This document shows positions 54,206-63,081 of a stretch of 64,000 nt of DNA, piece by piece. The stretch spans positions 95,066 through 159,065 of the forward strand of contig CACRSC010000017.1 of assembly GCA_902651635.1 (NCBI GenBank), given 5' to 3'. The stretch comes from Mastigamoeba balamuthi (Eukaryota; Evosea; Mastigamoebida; Mastigamoebidae). The position numbers and the translations under genes are program-made. Under the pieces are notes generated by a model. That model saw only the letters and a program-made list of their open reading frames with translations, was not told the DNA's origin and searched no databases. Position 1 is the stretch's first letter; every line of letters starts with the position of its first letter.

Positions 54206-55647
54206 ATGGGTGCCATTCAAGGAAAGGGGCACGCCGGTGGTGAGCCCGAGCCCGCGGCTCCGCGGAGGATTGTGCTTCTCGGCTCGCCCCGCAGTGGCAA
54301 GTCCACCTTCGCCAACGCGGTGCGAATCCGATGAAATACTGGCCCCCAAGAGTTGGAACCCTCTGAGGTCTCCGCACAGCTCGTCTCGCCCTCGTGGCCG
54401 CCCAAGGAGCGCGACAAGTACCACGCTGCGCTGTGCAAGTACGTCATGCACGCGTGCTCGTGGGTGTCGCCGTACCTGCACCCCCAGCTGAGCGAGAGCA
54501 CGGCTGCTGTGATCGACGCGGTGCTGGGCTACGAGTGGGAGCCCGACCTGCGGCTGCCCGAGCAGCGCGACGCTGCCCTCGAGGTCTGCCGCCACCCGCG
54601 CCTCGGAGACGCCCTCGACGCCGCGTGGAGGCACGAGGGCGCAGAGGGCGTCGAGGAGGACCTGCTGGAGAACGCAGAGGCGGTGCTGAGGGCCGAGCTC
54701 GTGTGGGTGCTCTCGTCTCCCGACGGAGTGCCGTCGCCCAGAGACGTCCTGCTGCCGCACATCCGCTGCCTCACGCCCACGAGGATGCGCGTCAAGGTCC
54801 GGGCATGGGCGGTGGGCCAGTGCGCAGGCTGACAGCATCCGCGGGTCTCCAGGTCGGAGCAGCCGAGGAAGTGGATCTGCTAGTCACGGAAAGCTGGCAG
54901 CAGTTCGAGGGCGCCAGAGGAACCGAAGACTCGCACTATGACGTGTGCTTGTTCTTTGTTGGTCTGACAGAGCCGTGGCAGTCGGGTGGCCAGTACGCGG
55001 AAATCTCGTGCCTGCTGGACTCGGTCAACCTACTGAGAATGGCAGGCACCAAGCTGGGCCCAGCAGACAAGCTCGTCGTTGTTATGACCAAGGCCGATCT
55101 GCTGGGTCGACTCTACTCGGTTCCGTCTCTCGGCCTGTCCCCCGAACTCCCAGGGGCCCCGCCCTTTCGCTCGTTCTGCAAGGGCAAGATTCGGCGCCTC
55201 GGGGAGAATGCCATCGCTACGCCGACAGAAGGAGCGGGGCCGCTTGGGTTTGCGCCGCCTGATTGCCTGTGCTCGGTGTTCACGCTGATCGGGGTCGCGG
55301 AGGTGTGCAAGCTGCGACTAGTCAACAGGTCCATGCGGCTCCTCGTCGACTCTGCAGAGCAGCACTGGCTCAACGTGCTGCGCAAGGTCAGGCCTCAGAC
55401 ATCTGTGGAAGAGCAGCTGCAGAGGTCTGGCATAGAGCTGATGCAGTTCCTGCCAACAGAGTGTCCGGCCAAGCGCGCGGTCATTGCAGCAGCGAACAGC
55501 TACATAGGAATTGTCAGCAGGATAACGTCGCAGCTGGCGGCAGCGCTCCCAGACTGCGTGCGGGAGAAGGCGGCCTTCGTGGCCGTCGAAGCAACTGACC
55601 CCGACAGCGTGCAGGAGGCCTTCACCACAATCCTGCAATCCACGTGA
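54206..55647 (+). CDS. Divergent G-protein alpha subunit with an internal F-box
   Basis: 455 residues from exons 54206-54319, 54353-54811 and 54853-55647. P-loop GSPRSGKS at residues 26-33, then a helical domain as in heterotrimeric G-alpha (YHAALCKYVMHACSWV..., LLENAEAVLR, DVLLPHI, VKVRAWA). DVCLFFVGLTEPW at 221-233 corresponds to the strand after switch II, MTKADLL (G4-like, 269-275) and FVAVEATDPDSV (G5-like, 433-444) follow. The G3 DxxGQ motif is not recognisable (region 198-214), so GTP hydrolysis is doubtful. Between G4 and G5, residues 324-369 form an F-box (FAPPDCLCSVFTLIGVAEVC, then LRLVNRSMRLLV and HWL), which would bind SKP1 of a ubiquitin ligase. The first intron is only 33 nt, a multiple of three, and contains an in-frame TGA (54332-54334). 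The start MGAIQGKG puts Gly at position 2, but the usual Ser at position 6 for myristoylation is missing. Confidence 0.78.
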
Positions 55648-55714
55648 TGGTAGCCAAATGTAAGGAATGCATATTTGGACTTTACTTGGCCGCTGCTCTG
55701 GTAGTGCAGCGCAG

Positions 55715-56414
55715 TTACTGCTTCGACGGAGGCCCGTGGAGGCCGTAGGCCATTCCCATGGCCATGCAGTACACCTTGACGTCGATCACGAACCCCTTCT
55801 CCGCGTACTCTGCGCGAGCCCGGGGGGGTCAGAGCGCAAGGCACGTCGGGCAGCCGCGCACTGTCGAGGGTGCTGAGCAGGTCTGGTATGGGCACGAGCC
55901 GGACGCTGATGTTCTCGTCCTCCTCGAGCTTCTGGGCGGGCGCCCTGTTCTCGGGCGCGTCCCCGTCGACGTCGACGAAGACGAACCTCGTGTTGTCGCT
56001 CGTGATGCTGGGGTCCGCGTGCAGCAGCGGCGTCGCCCTGGCCCCGGGCCCCGCGACGAACCCCGTCTCCTCCCTGAGCTCCCTGACCGCCGCGGCCACG
56101 GCGCCGTCGCCCGTCTGCCCCGGCGTGCCCCTGTCGGCGTCGTCGACACAGCCCGCGGGGAACTCGATGCACATGCGCGAGACGGGGGGCCTGTACTGCT
56201 CGATGACGACGACGCAGTCCGGGTGGCCCTGGCGGCGGACCGTGGCGACGACGTCGACGCCGTCGAGGCCGCCCGGGGGCGTCCGGTGCCGCTCGAAGCA
56301 CTCGTACGGCCGGATGTGCGCGGGGTCGCGCTCGTCCCGGTAGTGCGACAGGTAGAAGCGCAGCCACTGGCCCTGCGCCAGCACCTCCTTGCGGACCTCG
56401 CGACTGTCGCCCAT
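55715..56414 (-). CDS. Nudix hydrolase, ADP-ribose pyrophosphatase (NUDT5-like)
   Basis: Hydrolyses ADP-ribose or related nucleoside diphosphates. Exons 56414-55862 and 55809-55715 (52-nt intron), 215 residues. PPVSRMCIEFPAGCVDD leads into the Nudix box, ending AAVRELREETGFV; the loop between the Gly and the REXXEE helix is longer than usual by about eight residues (DRGTPGQTGD). N-terminal strands with RRQGHPDCVVVIEQYRPP fit NUDT5. C-terminal segment KYAEKGFVIDVKVYCMAMGM closes the domain. Divergent from the 399-residue orphan, with 251 bp between starts that hold AATATC-TGCG-GATATT at 56456-56471. Confidence 0.9.
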
Positions 56415-56455
56415 CCGATCGCGCGTTTGCTGTGCCGTTGAATCTCCACTGCGTG

Positions 56456-56471
56456 AATATCTGCGGATATT
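56456..56471. promoter_or_regulatory. AATATC-TGCG-GATATT inverted repeat in a divergent promoter
   Basis: Perfect 6-4-6 palindrome mid-way between two divergent start codons (56414 minus, 56666 plus). AATATC or GATATT next to GCGG also occurs before exportin-6, NXT1, OSTC, the G-alpha-like gene and DDX31. Likely a promoter element; inferred only from recurrence. Confidence 0.35.
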
Positions 56472-56665
56472 TCTGAGTATCTCGTCCAACCCACGGGATA
56501 AACCGGAACTCGAAGAATGCTGCGGCAGACTGTCTGTGGACCGTGTGAGGGTGTCTGGGTGCTGTGGTGCTGCTCGTCGACGTGGGGGGTCGAGTGGGAG
56601 GTGTAGAGGGGGCAGCGCAGCCCAGATTCCTGTATCTTCTGAGATTGCGCGCACCCCGTGCGTTC

Positions 56666-57865
56666 ATGTCGCGGTCGCCGGCGCCGGCGTCCCCCAACAT
56701 CAAACGCCGCAGCCAGCAGTTCGCTGAGCCCTCGGCGGACCCCGACCCGCAGCTGGCCGCCGCGGGCCTCCCGCGCAGCCCCTACGAGCGCCTCGCGGAA
56801 TCGCTGGCCGACGCGCTGAGGTCCGACACCGCGGCGCCCCCTCCCGCGCTCCCGGGCTGGTCGCAGCTCGCGGACGCCCTGCTGCAGCTGCCGCGCCTCG
56901 AGGACAGCCCCTCGAGCCGGTGGGCCGCCGTGTTCGCGGACCCCACGTGCGTCGCCGAGATGCTCGACGCCTTCGGCGACGCCTCGAGGGCCGCCGAGTG
57001 CGAGCGGCTGCTGGCGGCCATCCGCGCCGACGTTCCCCAGCTCCCCGCTGCGTTCCAGCAGCAGTCGGCCTCTCCCATGCCGCTCCCGGCGGCCGCGGCC
57101 GAGCCTCCAGCAGTGGCAGCAGCGCCGGCGTCGCCGCTGAGGCAGGCGCAGGGGCAGGCGGAGGGGTCGCTGGTGCCGATGAAGGGGGCGCGGGAGGTGC
57201 GGGAGCTGCTGGGCAAGGCGGCGGGCGACACGCGGTGCACGCTGCTGCCGCGGTTCGAGGAGTTCTTCAGCAGAGGCAACGCGGAGAAGAAGGTCCTCTC
57301 GCTGCGGGCGTTTGTGCGGTACGCCAACTGGAACAACTACCACCGCCTGCTCAGCGAGGAGCGCTGGCGGGACGTCGCGGCGTACGCGGCGGACCAGCCG
57401 TCGCTGCTCGAGGACGTCGTGCTGCTGCTCGGCGAGCTCTCGCGGTTCGCAGAGGCCGTCGGCGACCAGCGCATACCGCAGCTCGTGGCGACGGCCCACG
57501 CGGCGGTCCTGAGGGACGTCGTCGTGGAGTTCAGCACGTGCGCCTACCGCGGGTCGTCGCCCGTGGCGCCCTCGCTCGCCTTGAGGCTGTGCGAGGCGTC
57601 GCTGATGCTGCTCAGGTGCACCGCGGTGCGCGAGGACACGCGAAGGGCGCTCGCGATTGCGCTGCACGACTGCTCGCTGGTCCGAATGTGCTCGCGCCTG
57701 CACGCCGACGGGCGCCACACCGAGGAGACGCGCCGCGTGTACCAGCTGCTCGCCCCTGCACCACACGCCGCGAACTCCGCGCCGTCTTCGTCGGCGTCTT
57801 CGCTGCTTGCTGACCTCACGGCGGAGCTTCTCAAAGACTGGGAGTCTGCTGTGGCCTCGTACTGA
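56666..57865 (+). CDS. Orphan helical protein, 399 residues
   Basis: Single exon with strong GC-rich codon bias. N-terminal 170 residues are Ala/Pro-rich with predicted helices. Residues about 175-380 (REVRELLGKAAGDTRC..., RFEEFFSRGNAEKKVLSLRAF, ...VVLLLGELSRF) look like an all-helical repeat domain of the ARM/HEAT kind, but I cannot assign a family. Downstream there are no genes on this strand before 61977. Confidence 0.65.
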   Translation: MSRSPAPASPNIKRRSQQFAEPSADPDPQLAAAGLPRSPYERLAESLADALRSDTAAPPPALPGWSQLADALLQLPRLEDSPSSRWAAVFADPTCVAEMLDAFGDASRAAECERLLAAIRADVPQLPAAFQQQSASPMPLPAAAAEPPAVAAAPASPLRQAQGQAEGSLVPMKGAREVRELLGKAAGDTRCTLLPRFEEFFSRGNAEKKVLSLRAFVRYANWNNYHRLLSEERWRDVAAYAADQPSLLEDVVLLLGELSRFAEAVGDQRIPQLVATAHAAVLRDVVVEFSTCAYRGSSPVAPSLALRLCEASLMLLRCTAVREDTRRALAIALHDCSLVRMCSRLHADGRHTEETRRVYQLLAPAPHAANSAPSSSASSLLADLTAELLKDWESAVASY

Positions 57866-58031
57866 TAAAGCGATAGTCTGATTGTTCATGCACGCCCCCG
57901 TCTCGTTCTATCAAGCCAGCCCAGCTCTGTTGTGCCCGACTTGGGTGGCTCGTGCAAGCCCGTTGAACATTGTTTTGGAATCGAGGATACGGGACGGCCT
58001 TCAATAATGAGAGAGGAGTGCGCCCCTCGGC

Positions 58032-58762
58032 TCAGTTGGTGAGGGAGATGGCGAGGATGAGAGCGCTGATGGTGGCGGAGATCTGCAGGCCGAACCACTC
58101 CTCGTGCTCCTGCCCCGAGAGGAACGACCCCATGAACCTGTTGCCTCCGTACTTGTCCCACCACGTCGCCGGCCATACCGTGACAGCTGCGAGGAGCTGT
58201 CAGGGCCGCACGCCCGAGACGGAACGGAGGGAGGAGGGCTACGGCCGCACCGATCGCAGCAGCGATGAACCCCACAACCGCGAGAAACACGGGCATCCGG
58301 CGCATCTTCCGGTGGTTCGTCACGTCGGCACGGCGAGACGCATAGCCCTCGTCGGCAGCGATCCTGATGATGATGACCAGGAGTGCGATCCCTCCGCAGA
58401 CGGCAGCGATGACTCCGAACACCTCCGAGGCCATCTCAGCCCGCCTGAATCGTCGCCACGCCCAATAGTGTCAGCCAGCAGTCGCGCAGGGGGGGGTGCG
58501 CTCTCGGTTGGGTACCCGACAGCGCAGGCCGATGCTGCACTGTGGTCGCAGTCCCAGCGCACTGAGTTGCTGCTGATCCAGTTGACCACGGCGAGCGCCG
58601 CGACCTGCAGGGCAAAGAACGCCGCAACCGCCAGAACAATCTGCACCGAAGTTGAACAAACGAACGGGTGGCGCCTGTTAGCAGGGGGCACGGAAGGGGC
58701 CCCGCACGGGCCACAGAAGGGAGGGCGCGAGAGAGCACAATGATCGTGCGAAGCTGGCCCAT
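58032..58762 (-). CDS. Four-helix (tetraspan) membrane protein
   Basis: Exons 58762-58739, 58640-58516, 58444-58221 and 58186-58032 give 175 residues with four membrane helices: IVLAVAAFFALQVAALAVV, VFGVIAAVCGGIALLVIII, VFLAVVGFIAAAIGAAVALL, and LQISATISALILAISL. The loop after helix 1 (NSVRWDCDHSAASACAV) holds two cysteines, as in claudin/PMP22-like tetraspans; the second loop is short and basic. The third intron is very short (34 nt, or 25 nt with the next donor) and is placed by frame. Family unproven; function unknown. Confidence 0.65.
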
Positions 58763-58986
58763 CTTGCGTGGAGAGTACCAAGTCCGTCCCTTCAGGGAGC
58801 ACGCGGTCAGTAAAGTGTGTCTTGGGTGTGGGGTACACGTCAGATTCTCAGTGTGGGGTTTGTGTCTCGCGGGCAATAATCTTGATTTCATTCACTCATG
58901 CCGATTCCCTTTCTCGGGGAAGGGATTCTATGGACAGAGAGTGATGTTTGTGGTGGTGCTTGAGCGCTTGTCCTCGTTACCCGTTC

Positions 58987-61144
58987 TCAGCGGTCTTGCT
59001 GCGAGTGCACGTGCAGCATGCGGCAGAGCAGCTTCACGCCGTCGCTGTGCTTCAGCTCCGAGAACGACGGTCTGTAGACATTCCCGTCGGCTGCAGGCAG
59101 GCACCGTGAGGACCGCACACATCCCACGAGACCCCCCCGGGGGCGCTCACCTTGCACGTCGCCGGCGACCTTGATCCCGTCGCAGAGCTCCGGGTGGAAC
59201 TGCAGGCAGAAGCTGGCCTGGACAGAGGTGGTCTCGAAGTCCTCGTAGTAGATGGTCGTCGCCGCGACTGCTGTGTGTATCCTGCTGTCTCTGCGCCCGT
59301 CGCCGCCCTCCTGGAACATCGTCGACGCGCAGATCTCGACGCCGCAGGGCAGGTTCAGCATCCACGACAGCGGGGACCTCACGACCTCGAGGCGGTGCAC
59401 AATCAGCGCGTAGTGCAGTCTGCTCAGCGCCCAGTTGTCGAACAGCACAGCCTCGTAGTTGACGCGGTCCCCGTGGAACATGATCATGTCGAGCTTCACT
59501 CCGTACCTGGCAGGCAGCCAGACACCGCGTCAGCACAGCAGCAGCAGCAGCGGCAGTGGGACGGGGAGTGGCGGGCGCACTTCCTCGTGATGGTGCTGAG
59601 GAGGTTGTACTGGGCGTAGCGGTGTGCTGTGAGGCTGTGCGCCCTGGTGAGCCTCCTGGGCAGCGGGTGCAGAGTCTCGTCTAGCGGTATGAACGGGCAC
59701 AGCGTCTTGCTGCCGAGCTCCGTGCGGTCGTTGGCCGAGACTGTGAACCGCGGGTGCCTGTACCCCACGAGGGACTGGCCTCCGTTGCGCGACTTGATCT
59801 CCAGCGCGCTGCCGATCTTGTGTATCTTCCTGCACTCGTGGCGCAGCGCCAGCAGCCACTCTGGCGCGTTGTCCCCTCCCTGCTGCTCGCACGTGTCGCA
59901 GACCTCGTCGATCGCTGTGGGGGGGGCTCAGCGACGATGAGGGAGAGGAGGGGGAAGGCACCCTTGATGACGAGCTGTGTCAGGACCTCGTTGGCGAGCT
60001 GGTGTCCGAGACAGATGAAGATGGACGGGGAGCCCATCTGCGTGCGGTTGAGGACGAGGTTCTGCACGAGCGAGAGCATGTCGCCCAGCTTCAGCGGGCC
60101 CTTCCACGTCTCGGGGTCGTAGACGCAGCCGTAGCCGCCCTCGACAATGACGGCCCGCGAGGCGCTGATGACCGGCACGAGCTGGTTCAGCGACAGCGAG
60201 TGCTGGTCTCTGGTTCCCACTCCGTTGTTCCAGAGCTGGTTTGCGCGGCACGGTTGGGTTGATTTTTGCCGGAATTCTGAGAATATCTGGAAAAAGCAAG
60301 CGCACGGGGTACAGCACCGCATCGCAGTTGGCGACCAGCTGCAGGAGGTACGCGATGTTCTTGCTGGCGCGCACCCCTCGGCCATCCTCTCCGAGCCCCA
60401 CGTGCTCAAAAGGCTCGATCTGCGCGGCCGCTTGCCGTGAGACACGAGACAGGGGGGAGATTGCGGTGGGGGGAGAAATGCAAGCACGATTGAAACCGAG
60501 TTGCGCGAGGTGAACGGCGTCAGGGCGATCTTGCGCAGCTCCTTCGCCCCCCAGACCACCTTCTCCAGTGGCCTCTTGCCCCAATCTGGTGGAATGCAGA
60601 TTGGTGGAGAGCGCAAGATCTGAAATAAGCGCTGTAACTTCGTTACAGCACCGCTGCGCCTGGAGCCGCGCGATCAGGCCGCGGTCCGCGGGCAGAGGGC
60701 GCGTGTCGTACCGAAGCACTCGCTGAACAGCGGCTTGTCCGTCAGCGGCGATGGGCTCTCGGAAAACAGAAACTGCCCCAGCAACACCTTTCCGCCACTT
60801 AAGAGGTCAGTGCGCGTCGCGCTTTCTCAGTCAAGGTGCATATCCCCGCGCGGGCTTCTAATTAATATCAGTCTCCCCGCCTCCACGTACGCCCACGCCC
60901 GCTCGGCCCGCATGCGCCGGTGCCCGCAGAAAAGCCCACGCAATGCCGCATTCCACTGCCCCTTGGGCTTGCCGCGAAAAGGCCCAACAACTCGGGGGAG
61001 CAAGGCGTATGCCTGGTACTGGGCAAACTGGGAGTTGCAGAACTCCGGCGGCTTGCGGGACTCGAGGACCTCGAAGACGTAGCCCGGCGTCGCGCGCCAC
61101 TCGTCCTGGCCCGGGCGGGGGGGCGAATCCTTGGGGCTCTCCAT
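58987..61144 (-). CDS. Class I glutamine-amidotransferase-like protein, unknown pathway
   Basis: Eight exons (61144-60891, 60797-60712, 60585-60497, 60419-60306, 60235-59962, 59914-59581, 59506-59151, 59090-58987) give 536 residues. Key features are FICLGHQLA with candidate nucleophile Cys256 (class I amidotransferases: G.C.G.Q) and CLQFHPEL with His488 and Glu490, the other two members of the triad. Cys and His are about 230 residues apart, against about 90 in ordinary GATase domains, so a large insertion (about 270-470) separates them. The N-terminal 180 residues contain WGKRPLEKVVWGAKELRKIA and EGGYGCVYDPETW just before the nucleophile region. No synthetase domain for a known amidotransferase partner is fused. 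Possibly a standalone gamma-glutamyl hydrolase- or amidase-like enzyme. Confidence 0.65.
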
Positions 61145-61367
61145 TCGGCTCTGGTGCGTCGTTGCCTCTCTTCCAGAACAACAAACGAAATGTGTTATTA
61201 CGAGTGAAATTTCACCCCCCACGCCGGTGCAGATACTCTTCTAGTCAACCGACCGCGATGCCCGGCGAAGAGATCTTTCCAGAGGGCATCTTCTGCTACA
61301 TTTGTCCAATCGGCCTTATCATTTGGGTTGTTCCTCCCCCGGTGCTGCGGTGCTGCGGTGGCGCGCC

Positions 61368-61820
61368 TCAGACGAAGAACAGGTGGCGGTAGTGCTGCGA
61401 CAGCTCGATGAGCTTGTTGTAGGTCTTGGTATCTGTGGCCGGCCACAACGTCAGAAAAGATAACCGGCGCAGCCACGAATCAATTCCAGGAAACGCAGGC
61501 ATTTCCGCGTGGGAAAAATGAGCAGTGTCAAAACGCGGTAATCGCTCACCGAGCTTGTCGCCGTAGTTCGTGACGGGCGCGGAGGCGTTGATGGAGCAGT
61601 CAGGGTTGACCAGGCCGATCACCTCGACATACTCTGTGAAGTCGGTGCTCGGGAGCGGCGCGCCGTGCACGACGAGGTTTTGGCCGTCGGTGGACTCGAG
61701 CACGAGCTCAGGGCCCTCGGAGCTCATGACGCGGCCCACGGCGCGCACGACCCACCCCTGGAACGACTCGATGGAGCCCTTGTTGACGCGCGGCTGGGGG
61801 TTCTCTGTGACCTGCGCCAT
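61368..61820 (-). CDS. RPA3: Replication protein A subunit 3 (RPA14)
   Basis: Small OB-fold subunit of the single-strand DNA-binding complex RPA. Exons 61820-61550 and 61432-61368 (117-nt intron), 111 residues (human 121). PRVNKGSIESFQGWVVRAVGRV matches human [24 protein letters not shown] in pattern, followed by TEYVEVIGLVNPD (human SGIVEVVGRV) and the closing helix TYNKLIELSQHYRHLF that trimerises with RPA70/32. A perfect E2F palindrome lies 41 bp before the start. Confidence 0.9.
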   Translation of the reverse strand: MAQVTENPQPRVNKGSIESFQGWVVRAVGRVMSSEGPELVLESTDGQNLVVHGAPLPSTDFTEYVEVIGLVNPDCSINASAPVTNYGDKLGERLPRFDTAHFSHAEMPAFPGIDSWLRRLSFLTLWPATDTKTYNKLIELSQHYRHLFFV

Positions 61821-61860
61821 CTCTGTCTTTTGTCACCGCCGAATGACAGAATTTAAGAGA

Positions 61861-61874
61861 TTTTGGCGCCAAAA
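61861..61874. promoter_or_regulatory. Perfect E2F palindrome before RPA3
   Basis: TTTTGGCGCCAAAA, a 14-bp perfect palindrome containing the E2F core TTTGGCGCC, 41 bp from the RPA3 start and 103 bp from the divergent HAD-like gene. RPA genes are classic E2F targets in animals and plants. Confidence 0.6.
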
Positions 61875-61976
61875 TCCAGATTTCGGGCACACAGATTCTC
61901 TCGTCCTATCAAGGAAATATCTCAGATAGGCTCTTCTGCAGTCTCCTTTGTTAGCGGCGCAGCAGCGAGGAGGCGA

Positions 61977-62969
61977 ATGTCGCGCAAGCTGGTTCTCCAC
62001 CTCGACGTCAACGGCACGGTAGTGCTGACGGACCTCGCGTGCGGGTACGACCCGCACGAGGCGATCAGCATCCACCTCGCTGGCCTGTTCTGGTCGCCCG
62101 CGCCAGCCACCGCGGACTCCCGCTGGCAGTTCGCCCTGAGCGCCCCGACACCGGACTCGGTCTCATTCTACAAGTACCACGAGTCGCTCATCGGCTCGGC
62201 GTACGAGTCCCGGACCGCCTTCAAGAGGCGTATGGGTGCCTTCGGCCTGGACAAGTCGTGGTTTGCGCACGACGAGTTCGCCGAGCTGGTCGACGCCGTC
62301 ACTGTCGCAGAGGCCGACCTGCAGTCGCTCAGCAGCGAGGAGAGGGACGTGCTCACGATCCCCCTGTGCGAGGGCAGCGAGCAGCGCGCGTGGTTCGTCG
62401 TGCCGTCGTTCTGGGTGGCGCTGGACGAGCTCAGGCTGGGCAACGTCGGCTGCGACGACTACGCGATCGCGTTCCGCACGTTCGGGGAGGACTCGTCGAG
62501 GCTCATCAAGGTCCTTAAGCTCTACGAGGCGGGCCGCATCCCGGGCACGTCGAGGTCTGCCGACCTGCGCGAGCTGCGGATACGGTCGGAGCCTCTGCGT
62601 CTGCGCAGGGAAGCACAGGATTTGGAGCTCGTGGGCAGCGAGAAGGGCAAGGACATGGTGGTCGCTCGAGGAGAGGAGGCAGTGCGACAGTTCTTCGACG
62701 ACCTCGAGGGGGGCAGCCTTGTCGCTGTGAGAGACGACTACGACCACTGGAGCGGCTCCGGGTTCGCTGCTTCAGAGGGGAAGCCTGTCTGGGGCGGCCA
62801 CAACAGCATCGTGCACGCCGCGGCCGACGACTTTGCCGACACTATCATCGACTGGCGCGGCTCTGCCTCCGCTAGGCTGGTGACCAAGGCAATGCTTGTC
62901 GAAAGCCTCAAGGACAAGCACTACTTCCTCGAGATGGCGAGAGCGGCGATGCGGACCACCACAGCGTGA
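61977..62969 (+). CDS. HAD-like orphan protein, 330 residues
   Basis: Single exon. The N-terminus LVLHLDVNGTVVLTD has the DxNGT/DxDGT pattern of HAD-superfamily phosphatases (nucleophile Asp near residue 9, Asn replacing the second Asp), followed by a long helical cap. Proteins opening LHFDVNKTI are known in many protists and form an uncharacterised family; this appears to be one. Other HAD motifs (Lys of motif III, DD of motif IV) cannot be pinned down by eye, though DDYDHW near residue 259 is a candidate. Substrate unknown. Confidence 0.7.
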   Translation: MSRKLVLHLDVNGTVVLTDLACGYDPHEAISIHLAGLFWSPAPATADSRWQFALSAPTPDSVSFYKYHESLIGSAYESRTAFKRRMGAFGLDKSWFAHDEFAELVDAVTVAEADLQSLSSEERDVLTIPLCEGSEQRAWFVVPSFWVALDELRLGNVGCDDYAIAFRTFGEDSSRLIKVLKLYEAGRIPGTSRSADLRELRIRSEPLRLRREAQDLELVGSEKGKDMVVARGEEAVRQFFDDLEGGSLVAVRDDYDHWSGSGFAASEGKPVWGGHNSIVHAAADDFADTIIDWRGSASARLVTKAMLVESLKDKHYFLEMARAAMRTTTA

Positions 62970-63081
62970 AGAACCAGCACCAAAACGCAACACCGAAGAC
63001 CCCATTGAAACAAGCCATTGCTCGCAGGAAGCGATTCCATCAGTGGTGCATCCTGGGACTCGGATGAAGAGCCCTGCCCAC

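Noticed and set aside
55829-57889. 686-codon minus-strand open frame
   Set aside because: Overlaps the 399-residue plus-strand gene and the Nudix gene in other frames; composition is the typical antisense Arg/Gln/Val pattern.
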